Shown piece by piece: positions 37,145-47,236 of a DNA stretch of 64,000 nt. A program made the translations under genes and the position numbers. Positions within the stretch are counted from its first letter, which is position 1, and every line of letters begins with the position of its first letter. Source of the stretch: Acanthosepion esculentum (lineage: Eukaryota; Mollusca; Cephalopoda; Sepiida; Sepiidae); contig OZ038478.1 of the NCBI GenBank assembly GCA_964036315.1, positions 146,112,565 to 146,176,564 of the forward strand. The letters run 5' to 3'. The notes beneath the pieces were generated by a model, which had not been told where the DNA came from, ran no database searches, and saw only the letters and a list, made by a program, of their open reading frames with translations.

Positions 37145-37740
37145 GGAGAAGGATTCGGAGAGCCCAGAAGAGGCGAAACGATAGGATAAACAAGGGCAGA
37201 GGAGAAGTCTCCTTCCAGATCGGGGGTCCAGTATATTATAGAATGCATGTGAGAGAAGGTAAATTGGGCAGAGATGGAGCCCATATTATAGAATAGTAGA
37301 GCAGACGGGTCCGGTTTCCTTTGTGATATGGGACCAAGTGACCGGGAAAGTAAAGAGAGTGTATGCGAATGATATCAAACTAGCGGAAATAGGGGGAATG
37401 GGAAGGAGCCGAAACAAGAACTAAACAGAAAAGCCTGAGGAGAACTACGTTAGTAGAAACGGAAAACCTGGAGACGGAGAGTGAAAGCGATGGGAGTGAA
37501 GAGATTGAAATTATCCGAACTACCATTCGAAGGCTGAGGGAGACAAAGTGGACCCCAGCGGGACCTTCTGAGGAGGCAGTAATTGACCCTAACCTTAGGG
37601 AAGAAGAGGAACTGAGTGAATGGGAAGAAGATGATGAAATTCCGTTAGCACAATTGCAGAGTAAATTGCGGGCTGGAGAAGCGCCTAGTGTTAATGGGGA
37701 ATTGCCGCTGAAATTGCGATTTAGGGGGGGGGGGGCGGTG
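37145..37740 (+). pseudogene. Pol integrase C-terminal remnant
   Basis: Directly after the Gag remnant a segment reads FQIGGPVYYRMHVREGKLG and then, after a frame change near 37270, PYYRIVEQTGPVSFVIWD and KVKRVYANDIKL. This fits the end of a Gypsy-type integrase, where a small C-terminal beta-barrel (GPY/F-like) follows the catalytic core. An acidic tail (around 37450-37690, with EEEELSEWEEDDEIPLAQL) follows. Protease, reverse transcriptase, RNase H and the integrase core are absent, so several kilobases of pol have been deleted at or near 37145. A G-run at 37724-37735 disrupts the end. Confidence 0.7.
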
Positions 37741-37955
37741 CAGCCCTAGCTCCAAGGTTAAGTGAAACCAGTACAATGGTTGTGCCGAATGAGCGACAGT
37801 CTGGGGGTGACCCGGTATTGTCCTCGGTGTTGTGGATTGTGTGGAAGGGCCCCCATGCATGTGCGGCATTGGTGGGGGTGCAGGTCGGCACTTGATGAGT
37901 TGCTTTAAGATATAACCACCTAATGGAAACCAAAAACAGGATGATTGAGTAAGAC

Positions 37956-37982
37956 GAATTCTTCTCTCAATATGTTGCAGAC
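37956..37982 (+). promoter_or_regulatory. splice acceptor for env
   Basis: A pyrimidine-rich stretch TTCTTCTCTC leads to GTTGCAG ending at 37980, two bases before the env ATG at 37983. With the donor at 36499 it makes the arrangement expected for a spliced env transcript. Confidence 0.5.
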
Positions 37983-38832
37983 ATGGACGAGAGGAGGCTC
38001 ACGGTACTGATGATGCTGGTTCTGGTAGCCTATACCTGGGAACACAGTGAGAATACTATATTTAAGAAAACGAGCGAAGTGGTTATAACTAGATCAAACT
38101 GGTTGATAACATTGGTAATAGACCTACGACCGCATGAGCAGTTGCTGGGACAGGTGAGGGCCGAGGTGGACAAACTAGATACAACCAGGACACAAATTGA
38201 GAGAGAATACTTACAGACGCCGGTATACCATCGTATATTATACCCCGTAGCTCAAGAGTCATTAATACTTGAGAGACAATGGAAGGACATGAATTACTAT
38301 TTGAAAGGAATAAAGTTGTTACGGACCAGGCAGAAGAGGGCAGTACTACCTATAATGGGAAAGGCATTGAGCGTTTTGTTTCGTACAGTCTCCGAAGGCG
38401 AAGTGAAGGTAATTAAGAGGAAATTAAAAGTGGCAAAGCAGGAGAAACAAGCCATGACTCAGTTGGTTAAAGAAAGTGTATCCATACTAAACGTCACTAG
38501 GCTGGAATTAGTTCAAAATAGAGGAAATATTAATTGGTTAATTTCGCACCTACAAGCGCTTAGAGTAGAAGTGTTAAATGTAACTACGTCTATAACCACA
38601 AGGTTACAGAAGTTAGAAGGGTTCTTGCAAAGATATTTTCAGTTATTGGCTATAATGAGTAAGGTACGCCAGACAAGTCGTTCCTTAACGGTATTGTAGG
38701 AGCATGTGAGAGCACAATTAGACATGCTGTCGCTGGGACACCTGTCTCCGAGTATAATAACTCCGGGACGATTGAGGGAAGTACTACCGGAGATACAAGC
38801 CAAACTACCCCATCACCTTCGATTACCTGGAT
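37983..38832 (+). pseudogene. envelope (F-like) glycoprotein remnant of an Errantivirus-type element
   Basis: The open frame from 37983 encodes 238 residues. It has a hydrophobic N-terminal segment (residues 7-17) that could be a signal peptide, a furin-like site RTRQKR at 114-119, and immediately after it a hydrophobic segment AVLPIMGKALSVLF like the fusion peptide of baculovirus F / gypsy-type Env. A long helical region with NVT glycosylation sequons at 170 and 199 follows. A TAG at 38697-38699 interrupts the frame. The same frame continues with QLDMLSLGHLSPSIITPG and LREVLPEIQAKLPHHLRLP, a segment typical of errantiviral Env, to a second stop at 38830. No transmembrane domain is present; the 3' part is lost at the junction with the direct repeat at 38829. 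It is a dead, truncated copy. The splice acceptor just upstream supports the chosen start. Confidence 0.72.
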
Positions 38833-38906
38833 AGAGTAAATTTCAAATCGGGTTGGCGAAGACTTGTTTATAAACAAATGCAAAGAGCAGGAGGCGATGT
38901 TTAATT
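38829..38906 (+). repeat. about 80-bp direct repeat, downstream copy
   Basis: This is the partner of 35479-35559. It begins exactly where the env remnant ends, so this junction is a rearrangement breakpoint. Confidence 0.85.
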
Positions 38907-39013
38907 TGGCTCAACCACGCCTGATTTTTCCACTTCCCCTCGTGTTACAGCTTTCTGGTTTTCTTGAAGCCTTATCTTATGGGGGCGGCCTGTCTCCGCA
39001 TTATATTTCTTTC

Positions 39014-39128
39014 CGCAGCCATACAACGGCCTAAACGTTTTGATAAATATGGCAACAAAGATGAGGACAATAGTCCGAATAATTTAAATAATGTACATAA
39101 TGCCTCATCTCAGAAATATCGACAAATA
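39014..39128 (+). mobile_element. SINE tail fragment
   Basis: The segment from ACAACGGCCTAAACG through GATAAATATGGCAACAAAG to CTCATCTCAGAAATATCGAC matches the 3' portions of the SINE copies at 45.35-45.67 and 58.3-58.9 kb. It is 5'-truncated just inside the tail hairpin. Confidence 0.85.
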
Positions 39129-39349
39129 ACCTTTTTCTTAAACATATATTATTAAAAGGACATATTACTTAAAGATATAGACGTCTACAATTGGCTACAG
39201 ATACATTTTCTTTCTTATTTGGGAAATACCATGCCTTCTTGGGGAACGTGATGTGGTGATTTCCTGTTAGCTTCTTGGTTTGGAATTCACGTCCTGTTTA
39301 CCTACTCTAAAATAGATTTATGTAAAAAAGAGATAAAGCGCTTAGGAGA

Positions 39350-39675
39350 CCTCGATGTGGTATAATGGTTAACAACATGACCACGGTACTAGTTTACTGC
39401 GAGTTCGATTCTCTCTAGTTAACTATATGTCAAAAGTCAGGTATGCTCAATATCTAGCTAAAAAATGAAAGCTGGGCAGATATTGTGTTTTACGGAATGT
39501 AGACAAGAACAAAGCTGCCGAATAGATCAGTTGAAGAGTTGGTGCGACGACGTAAAGATGACCAATAATCCGAACAGTTCTTCGAAGGAACATGCTGTTT
39601 TGTATAAATTGTATTTGTTCGGATGCTTAATCTCGAATGAAACTGTTTAAAAAATAAATGAATAAACAAACCGTC
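39350..39675 (+). mobile_element. tRNA-derived SINE (second family) or tRNA pseudogene with tail
   Basis: A tRNA-like head has a box A TGGTATAATGG (39358-39368) and a box B GAGTTCGATTC (39401-39411), 43 bp apart, as in RNA polymerase III internal promoters. The 5' part CTCGATGTGGTATAATGGTTA resembles a tRNA-Asp/His-type head. Acceptor ends do not pair well, so it is not a functional tRNA gene. A body of about 250 bp ends with AAATAAATGAATAAACAAA, a SINE-like A-rich tail. No second copy is seen in the window. Confidence 0.6.
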
Positions 39676-39739
39676 ACATAATATAGATTTGATTGTTAAT
39701 GGAGCCAAGAAAATAAATGATGAATTTTACCAGTAACGA

Positions 39740-41546
39740 AATGTGTTGGGATATGACTGAAAGACGATCTTTTTCAGAATGTTTTGTGGTCTATAAGATG
39801 GTTAGGGAAGCCGTTGTTGATTAGGGTTTGTTTTACGTTATTAAGTTCTTTGAGGAAGAGTAGTCTAGAGGATGAATTTTGGTGTGCTCTTTCTAGAAAG
39901 TTTTTTTATTACAGCTATTTTATACCTAAGTGGATATTCGCTTTTAAAGTTTAGGTGACAAGAGTTCCTGCTGGTGGGTTTTTTGTATAAGGATGTAATG
40001 AAAGTGTTATTGCTGTATTCAACGAGGACATCGAGGAATGGAAGTTTGTTTTTCTGGCTAAGTTCATGAGTGAAGTTAAGGACGGATTTTTTCTCAAATG
40101 CGGTCTTAAGTGTGTCTATTTGTTTAATGTTGTTCGCTAAAATGAAAATATCGTCTACGTAGCGTACGTATATCTTCGGTTTATGGACTTGTATGGATAT
40201 CGTATTTTCTACGTGGGATATGTAATAGTTGGCAAAGCATGGGCCGAGTGGATTTCCCATGCCGACGCCATTAGTTTGGGTGTAGATATTGCCATTATGG
40301 TCGTAGAATGGGACTTTGGTTGTGCATTCGTGTAGTAGTTTTTTTTAGTATGAGTGGTTTGATGGGTGGCGGAGTGATAGACTTATTAGAGTATACGGAA
40401 TTGAGGATAATGTCAATTGTTTGTTCGACGGGGACGTTTGCAAATAAGTTTTCAACGTCAAGTGACGCTATTATACCTTGTTTTTTTTTTGTAGATTTAA
40501 AATTTGCAGGAATTCGTGGGTGGATGTGATGCTGTAATTGTTAGGCAGGTATGGAGTTATGATGTCGTTCAGGAATTTCGATAGTTCGTAGATAGGTGTT
40601 GGGATCTGGGAAATGATTGGTCGTAGCGGGTATCCTAATTATGGGATTTTATGTTTCCATATAAATATCCCGGTTGGTAATCTACAACAATTTTTTGAAT
40701 TTTCAGGGAACCAACTTCAGCGTTGTGAGCTGTTATTAATTTGTTGACCTTTTTAAAGTCACAGTGGGATTTCTTTTCAGTTTTGTGAATTTTGTCCGGT
40801 CGTCGACGATATTCTTTAATTTTTGGTGGTAATCGGCTCTATCGAGAATAACGTATGTGTTAGCTTTATCAGCTCGTCTGATGACGATGTCGGGATTGCT
40901 TTTTAACTCTTTCGCGGCCTTTCTCAGTTTTGGCGTTAAGATGCTACTATGGTTGTTGCCAGGGTATCGGTTCTTCAAGCCTTCGGCCTTGAGTAGGTCT
41001 CTCAGGTCTGGATGAACTACTATGTCTCCACGTGTAGCAAGTTGGGATAGTCACTGGTGTAGAATTTCAATTTCCGTTGTCTTAGTGATGAGGTCAAATT
41101 TAGGTTGGATGTGACAGTTTGGCCCTAAATTTAAAAATTCTTTTTGGTCATCAGTTAATTTGTGGTTGGATAAATTTAAATATTTGTCATCGTTGTTAGG
41201 TAGTAAAATGTTTCCTTGGTATAATTTACACAGCTTTTTTGTAATTATTTGTCTGTGTGTAAGTTGGTGCTCGCTGATGCTAAGGTTGAGTTGGTACAGT
41301 GCCTCATTATATTCCTGTTCGGTCAAGGTGTTTTTTCGTATCGTGTTATGTTTGTGGAGTTCGTTGTTTAAATGTTGGATGTCATTTTGGGATGATTTTA
41401 TTTGTCGTAAGACGAGTTTTTTTCTGAATGTAGTGGTGCTATTTTCCTTGTTGGCTGCCGGGTCGTGTAATTTGATAGTTGTATATTTAGGCAGCAATCC
41501 TTCTTTTATGCAAATTTCATTAAAAACGACAGACAAGGTACTGTAG
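39740..41546 (-). pseudogene. Penelope-like element reverse transcriptase remnant
   Basis: Reading the minus strand from 41546 downwards gives the N-terminal region (41536-41051, 161 residues), then after a stop RRADKANTYVILDRADYHQKL (40.97-40.74 kb), the motif-A segment SLDVENLFANVP (near 40450), and a last intact frame of 131 residues (40260-39865) with MGNPLGPCFANYY and the catalytic YVDD. These are the hallmarks of PLE reverse transcriptases, which relate to telomerase. The frame is broken by stops near 41051 and 39865 and by frameshifts near 40740, 40530 and 40300. The remnant ends near 39740 before any endonuclease domain, so it is truncated at its 3' end. The expected product copies element RNA at a nicked or open chromosome end. 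Confidence 0.85.
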
Positions 41547-41559
41547 TGGACCGCTGCGG

Positions 41560-41999
41560 TGTGTGGTGAATGGAAGAAGAGAAGATGAGTTATCTCTAGG
41601 TTAAGGCTTCCGCTGGCCGGTCCAGCTACATAAGAATGTTGGACTTTAAATGAAGTCCAAAGAAGGTAAAGAAGACCGATATATATGTAGAAAACAAATA
41701 TATATTAATACGTGAATTACAAATAGATTAAAACACGAGTTACAATACATTGAAGACATGAATAAAATGTTACAGTGTCTGCATGGAAAGTTGTGTGTCT
41801 GTGTTGTTTTTAGTTGAATGTCCGTACGGGTGAATTTTGTTTTAGCGTGTTCCCAGAATGTGGGAAACGCTGGTTGTGTATAAGAGTTCACATATTGGAA
41901 ATTCTTAGAGCAAGTTTTTTGTACCTCGCCCCACGTGCGAGGTTTCAGCCCGCGGCCGAAATCGACATAGTTGCTCACACGTGCGCGTAAGCAGAGAGA

Positions 42000-42045
<46 letters not shown>

Positions 42046-42130
42046 GCGAAAGGTCAGCCAGTATTTATACACCCGGGAGAGAGAGACCCCTGTTGACGGG
42101 TTAAGGAAATGAAGGGAGCTAACTGCGACA
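41560..42130 (-). mobile_element. probable PLE 5' region with (TA)n
   Basis: On the minus strand the segment carries TATAAATAC (near 42063), a possible TATA element, and a (TA)n tract at 42003-42042. It lies between two oppositely oriented copies of PLE N-terminal coding sequence. A 110-codon minus frame at 41978-41646 resembles nothing I recognise. Assignment to the PLE rests on position. Confidence 0.35.
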
Positions 42131-42192
42131 GTACTACGGTTAAACTTTTTATTTAATTTTTCTTGTGTACGAACAAGAGCTTTCTTTGCAAA
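42130..42192 (-). repeat. left arm of an inverted PLE duplication
   Basis: GTACTACGGTTAA through TTTTTCTTGTGTACGAACAAGAGCTTTC is the reverse complement of 42386-42451 with few differences, making an imperfect palindrome with a central spacer of about 190 bp. Confidence 0.85.
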
Positions 42193-42308
42193 GAACGAAC
42201 ATTATTTATGAGTTCAAATGCCCCTTAAGGAAATTAAAACACCACTACTACACACTAAGACATATACATAATGCACACACTCAATTAAGCTGAAAAATCA
42301 AATCATCC

Positions 42309-42470
42309 TTGATAATGGCTAAAGATATAGCCGAAGGCGCTCGGAAAAGTAAAACATTTGGACAGTTCTTACACACCCTTTGTCCAGCAAAGAAAGCTCT
42401 TGTTCGTACACAAGAAAAATTAAATAAAAAACTTAACCGTAGTACCTTGTCTGTCGTTTTTAATGAAACT

Positions 42471-42475
<5 letters not shown>
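42309..42475 (+). pseudogene. Penelope-like element N-terminal fragment
   Basis: The plus-strand frame from 42309 reads through AKKALVRTQEKLNKKLNRS and then LSVVFNETCI. The last segment matches the start of the minus-strand PLE (SVVFNEICI at 41536-41510). The coding sequence runs straight into a (TA)n tract at 42473, so the copy is cut there. It is head-to-head with the minus-strand PLE. Confidence 0.7.

Positions 42476-42515
<40 letters not shown>
42473..42515. repeat. (TA)n microsatellite
   Basis: This is a pure TA tract fused to the end of the PLE N-terminal fragment. Confidence 0.95.
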
Positions 42516-42520
<5 letters not shown>

Positions 42521-42667
42521 TCCAAACAATTGTATACAATCTACTTTCAATCCTCTATAAATTTGTGAGAATTCGTGCTGTCTCCTAATACCGCCATAGA
42601 CACAAATCACACATATATATAAATCCGTGTGTATTCTCTCTCTCACACGTACACAAACACACACATA

Positions 42668-42724
42668 TGTGTATATATATATGTGTGTGTGTGCGCGCGC
42701 GCGTGTGTGTGAGTGTGTGAGAGA
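42668..42724. repeat. alternating TA/TG/CG tract
   Basis: The sequence goes from (TA)n through (TG)n into GCGCGCGCGC and back to (TG)n. It is almost perfectly alternating purine-pyrimidine and is a candidate Z-DNA segment. Confidence 0.9.
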
Positions 42725-42838
42725 TAGAATACTCGCGAATTTATTTTTTATCTGAGGGTACCATTAAAACACTCAGTTAAAAATCATTTAGATAGCAAAA
42801 TCTTTGACCAATATTGAGTACATATATGTTCATATATA

Positions 42839-42872
42839 TATATAAATTGAATACGCACTACATAATTGATAT
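42839..42872 (+). repeat. 34-bp direct repeat, left copy
   Basis: TATATAAATTGAATACGCAC and the following CTACATAATTGATAT recur identically at 43374-43407. Confidence 0.9.
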
Positions 42873-43169
42873 TAAAATAACCTGATCCTAAGTGCGAATT
42901 CCTGATAATAACTGTGACATTACTCTAATTATTGAACAATTTAGTTCATGCCACCTTTACTATAAAAAAGCTTACTTCTTCAGTACAAGAACGCACATTT
43001 TTCAAATTAAAAAAAAAAAATTCAACCTCAAGGTCGCGACTGCAGGCTCCAAAATTATTCTTACATTTAACAATATCACATTGCTAAAAAAACACTTCTT
43101 TCGGTCAGCACTATCTTTCGATGTCTCATTATTACCCTGGAATTTAACAAAAACACATTCAAATGTCTA

Positions 43170-43228
43170 CCTGATGATAGTCGTTCGAAACGATTGAAAG
43201 CCTGGCTAGTAGAAAAAATAAAACCTGA
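43170..43228 (+). mobile_element. retroelement-end-like motif
   Basis: CCTGATGATAGTCGTTCGAAACG is followed about 25 bp later by AAAAAATAAAACC. This has the same layout (CTGANGA, small hairpin, GAAAC, then ATAAA) as the PLE ends and SINE tails elsewhere in the window. The parent element is not identified. Confidence 0.45.
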
Positions 43229-43373
43229 TAAAACCGGAATTTATAAACAAGGATCATACCATTCATTAACGGATTCGAAGTTGATTGTATTTTATTATTA
43301 AATATTGTTTGCGAGAGGGATTCTTGCCATATAATTAGCTTCATTATTTGTTTTTCGTATGAATGATTGACGT

Positions 43374-43401
43374 TATATAAATTGAATACGCACTACATAA
43401 T

Positions 43402-43407
<6 letters not shown>
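43374..43407 (+). repeat. 34-bp direct repeat, right copy
   Basis: This copy is identical to 42839-42872 and continues into a long (TA)n tract. The two copies flank about 500 bp. Confidence 0.9.
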
Positions 43408-43471
<64 letters not shown>

Positions 43472-43511
43472 AAGAAGAGAGAAACCGCAGACGTTTTGGT
43501 TGTAATGTGAA

Positions 43512-43576
<65 letters not shown>
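43403..43576. repeat. two long (TA)n tracts
   Basis: TA tracts at 43403-43468 and 43517-43576 are separated by about 48 bp of unique sequence. Confidence 0.95.
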
Positions 43577-43579
<3 letters not shown>

Positions 43580-43660
43580 ATGCTTTATTTTCCCTAATTT
43601 TGCAGCACGTGTTTCGGGTCTCGCGTCCTTCTTCAGGTAAAGAGTGGATAATTCCACATA
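43577..43660 (-). mobile_element. Penelope-like element terminal segment, inverted copy
   Basis: The reverse complement reads CCTGAAGAAGGACGCGAG, then ACCCGAAACACGTGCTGCAAAA, TTAGGGAAAATAAAGCAT and a TA tract. It matches the plus-strand segment at 45112-45172, so the two copies face in opposite directions at the two sides of the PLE endonuclease fragment. Confidence 0.8.
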
Positions 43661-44009
43661 TTATTAAAATGAATTAATTTTCCTTATGTTTTTTTATGTT
43701 AAACATACTCTTTTTATGTGGTACTGACACAAATGTCTTTCTTGAACTTGCAATGAGAAAGTTCTTCTGCGTGAGGGTAATAAAAGATTTAAGATTGATC
43801 TAGGAAAGGGTGAGGAAAGATATCTGTATTCTTATCTTTTAATGACCACCGTGTGTTCTTAGATCTAATTCCATTTTTTGTATTGTGTGTGTGTTTGTCA
43901 GAATGCTTATGTATACGTATATTCCCTCTCCATACATGCATACTGTCTTATTATAAGTAATTACTATACTCATATATACACACATACATACCTACACACA
44001 AATATCTTA

Positions 44010-44810
44010 ATTTCAAGAGCCATCACCCAAAAACATGCCTGAAATCCATCCCCTATTCTCTAGCACGTAGTACTATAGTGACTGGCAAACACTTCCGAAA
44101 AACACGCCAAGAAGAACTACATAGAACTCTAAAAAAACAAGGCTACCTCACGGCACTAATAAACAAAGTTTTGAATTCTGAAAAAAAATCCTTTAGACCA
44201 ACTCCGAATTCCAAAGAAGCATATCGTTGAACAAACTCTAGCATATGTCTCAACATACAATAACAACAATCCAGAACATTTTACAGACATTACCAAAAAT
44301 CTAGACCTACTTAGGAACAATGACAAACTGAAAAATATACTAAAAACAACCAAAATAATTAAAAGCAAACGCCAATCTAAAAACCTAAAACATATATTAA
44401 TCTCATCCAAATTTAACCAACACACAATACAGGGAGTCACAAAGTGCAACAAAAAAAGATGTGGGGTTTGTGACATCATTATAGAAGGAAACTCCTACAC
44501 GTTTGAAAACCGAAAAATGGCATTCATAATAAATAAAAATTTAAACTGCAACTCCGAAAATGTGATTCATGCACTCAAATGCACAGAATGCAAGAAGCCA
44601 TATATAGATATCAGCCAACAACTAAACAACAGAGTTTTCCTGTACAAAAGCAACATAACATTATCATACAACAGAAAACTCTTTGTATCACGAAACATCT
44701 ATATATGTAACAAGGGTGAATTTAAAAGTATGCCAATATATCAGACAATTATTCTTACCTACAAATAGAAAGACAAATACTTCAAGAACAAATTTAAACA
44801 AGCACTAAAT
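44010..44810 (+). pseudogene. Penelope-like element C-terminal RT and GIY-YIG endonuclease remnant
   Basis: The plus strand reads SLARSTIVTGKHFRKTRQEEL, KKQGYLTALINKVL (end of the RT region), then after frame breaks near 44190-44230 a Cys-rich segment VTKCNKKRCGVCDII (near 44436-44480). From 44517 follows an 83-residue frame with NLNCNSENVIHALKCTECKKPYID. This layout is that of EN-plus PLEs, where a CxxC-type linker precedes a GIY-YIG endonuclease. The second conserved element reads PYID rather than PYIG, so the key glycine is lost, and several stops and frameshifts are present. The downstream segment KGEFKSMPIYQT fits the same domain. This copy belongs to a different insertion from the minus-strand RT at 39.7-41.5 kb. 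Confidence 0.78.
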
Positions 44811-45111
44811 AGATCATAACCCGACACACAAAAACACATGTGCACATAATGGCCAGACACAGTGGTCGAACCACTCACATGCATACGCACACACTCACAT
44901 GCGGTTATCTGCGGAGCACAAATATGTATGCACCTATTAGCAAAAACAATAGACTACTCACAAGCACACACAGAAACGCTACACAACAGGAAATATGTAC
45001 ATGTGTATGTATGTATATATGTATGTATATATATATATATATATGCATGTTTGTATATGTGTGTATATATATGTGTATACTAATTCCTTATAATAAGACA
45101 GTATATATGTA

Positions 45112-45172
45112 TTGAAGAAGGTTGCTAGACCAGAAACACGTGTTGCAAAATTATGGAAAATAAAGCATAATA
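45112..45172 (+). mobile_element. Penelope-like element 3' terminal segment
   Basis: TTGAAGAAGGTTGCTAGACC, AGAAACACGTGTTGCAAAA, TTATGGAAAATAAAGCATAA and a TA tract form the end of the plus-strand PLE remnant. It contains an AATAAA-type signal. Confidence 0.75.
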
Positions 45173-45351
45173 TATATATTTTTAAATCCATATTACAACC
45201 AAAAATCCACATTACAACAAAAAAAACAGTAATAAGGAGTTCCAGAGAAATCAATAGTAACAACAAACATTGTAATATGATCTCTGGTAAAAACATGTAA
45301 TGCTAACAGCAAAAATTGCAATATGAGTACTGGTAAAAATCATGCTGAAGT

Positions 45352-45671
45352 CATTAGTTTTATAAGTCGCAGAAATTCATACACCTGGATAAAAGCGTTA
45401 GTTAGATCCAGTGACAGAAACAAAAGAGTGTGAGTTCAATACCTGGTTAGGACAGTGGAGAACCTGGAGAGAGGAATTAACAGGAGATAACTGATATCCA
45501 TTAGACATGGCACGTGGAACTAGAACAGTCTATCCCAGCGAGAAAGGGTTCAGCTCGACATTCGAACCACCTGAAACGTTGTGATAAATATGGCAACAGA
45601 GATGAGGACGATAGTCCGAATAATGTAGATAGTGTACATAATACCTCATCTCAGAAATATAGACATATAGA
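45352..45671 (+). mobile_element. tRNA-derived SINE copy, A-box deleted
   Basis: The copy matches the SINE at 58555-58890 over most of its length. It keeps box B (GTTCAATAC, 45434-45442) and the block GAACTAGAACAGTCTA, and its tail continues to CTCATCTCAGAAATATAGAC. About 35 bp holding box A are missing (CATACACCTGGATAAAAGCG versus the longer 58.6 kb version), and the tail hairpin is reduced to CACCTGAAACG. It is a dead copy. Confidence 0.85.
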
Positions 45672-46496
45672 TATATTTTTGTGTTGTCATCGGTTAAGCA
45701 GACCTTACGTCAAGTCAAGCAGATCTGTATTGAAAATTTGGGTATACTGCAGAAAATATGAGAAAAATATTTCCCTCTAGTTCCCTAGCGATATAAGATA
45801 CCCTAGTGGCATGAAACAATGATAACACCACCACCAAAATCATCAGCGATACTAATTATATACTAATACCGGATAAGTGTACACGTAGCGATATGCAATG
45901 TTATTCATTAAATGAGTTAGGAGTTTCAAGAACGGCTCTTTAATTAGACATGACAGCTTAAAGTACATTTGGATGTGACATTCTTTCCTGATGAAGTAAT
46001 TGAAACTTCATAAAAGAACAACTGATTTAGCTGCTGGTCTGTCCACCCCATTGAAAGTTATAAGGGAGAACCGTATTACTTTATTCATCAAACAAAATCT
46101 ACTAGCAGCAGTCCTCTCTAGCCTTCAATCAACTATTTTCGTTGTCCGTAATTTTTCGACTGTAGTGTCTCTTCGCGATCAATCATTTTTCAGCATCAAC
46201 CAAAGTGTTTGCGTGTAAAAGTTAACCAGTTGCTATTCCAAGGCGCAGCTCTGCAGAAACTATTATTGGTGCTATAACCAGGATCGCTACATACTTTACA
46301 CGGGCAAAATGAAGTTACATCCACATTAAGAAACAAATGGTGTAATACAATTAAAATAAACAAAGTCTTTCTGTGTTTCTTAGTTCTTCATATTTTCAGG
46401 CTGACATTTCAACCCCTTTTCTTTTTCGGTAACTTTCTTACTTACCCTCTTTCTTTTTTCCTTCTCAGTTCTTTTCTCATGCTGATAATATATATA
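45672..46496. other. AT-rich sequence, one retroelement-end-like motif
   Basis: No coding sequence is recognised. CCTGATGAAGTAATTGAAAC at 45987-46006 followed by ATAAA at 46010 has the same layout as the PLE/SINE end motif but no other similarity is evident. Confidence 0.45.
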
Positions 46497-47236
46497 CAGG
46501 GTGTTCCAAAATGGTTGACCCCATTCTAAATGCCCATATCTCGGAAACTACCTGATGGATCTTAATGAAACTAAAGACACTTTATGTTGAAGGTCATAAG
46601 TTTTATTGGTTATATTTACAAAGAAAAGTACAAATATTTGTTGGTTCTATGACAGATTTTCATAAATGTTCAATATGCGCCGCCTGTGACTCTGCACACG
46701 TCGAGTCGGTAAGACGAAAAGTTTCATTTTTCAGCAGGATGGGGCTCCACCTCACTGGAAGCTCACTGTACGAGCCTACCTCAATGAGGTTCTGCCAGAG
46801 AAATGGATCGGTTGAGGTAGTGCAGAAGACGATTTGCTTCTGAAATGGCCACCACGATCACCCGACCTTTCTCCGTGTGATTCTTTCCTCTGGGGTTATG
46901 TGAAAGGACTAGTCTTCGTACCTCCTCTTCCAGCTAACATTGAAGAACTGAAACAGAGAATTGCAGCTGCACTGGAAACTGTTACCGAAGACATGCTACA
47001 GCGAGTTTGGCACGAGCTCGATTACCGACTGGACGTGTGCAGAGTCACAGGCGGCGCTCATATTGAACATTTATGAAAATCTGTCATAGAACCAACAAAT
47101 ATTTGTACTTTTCTTTGTACATTTAACCAATAAAACTTATCACCTTCAACATAAAGTGTATTTAGTTTCATTAAGATCCATCAAGTAGTTTCCGAGATAT
47201 GGGCATTTAGAATGGGGTCAACCATTTTGGAACACC

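Noticed and set aside
37045..37933. Minus-strand frames opposite the Gag/integrase remnant
   Set aside because: They are antisense shadows of the plus-strand LTR-element remnant.
39348..39425. A functional tRNA gene
   Set aside because: Boxes A and B are good but the acceptor and anticodon stems do not pair and a SINE-like body follows.
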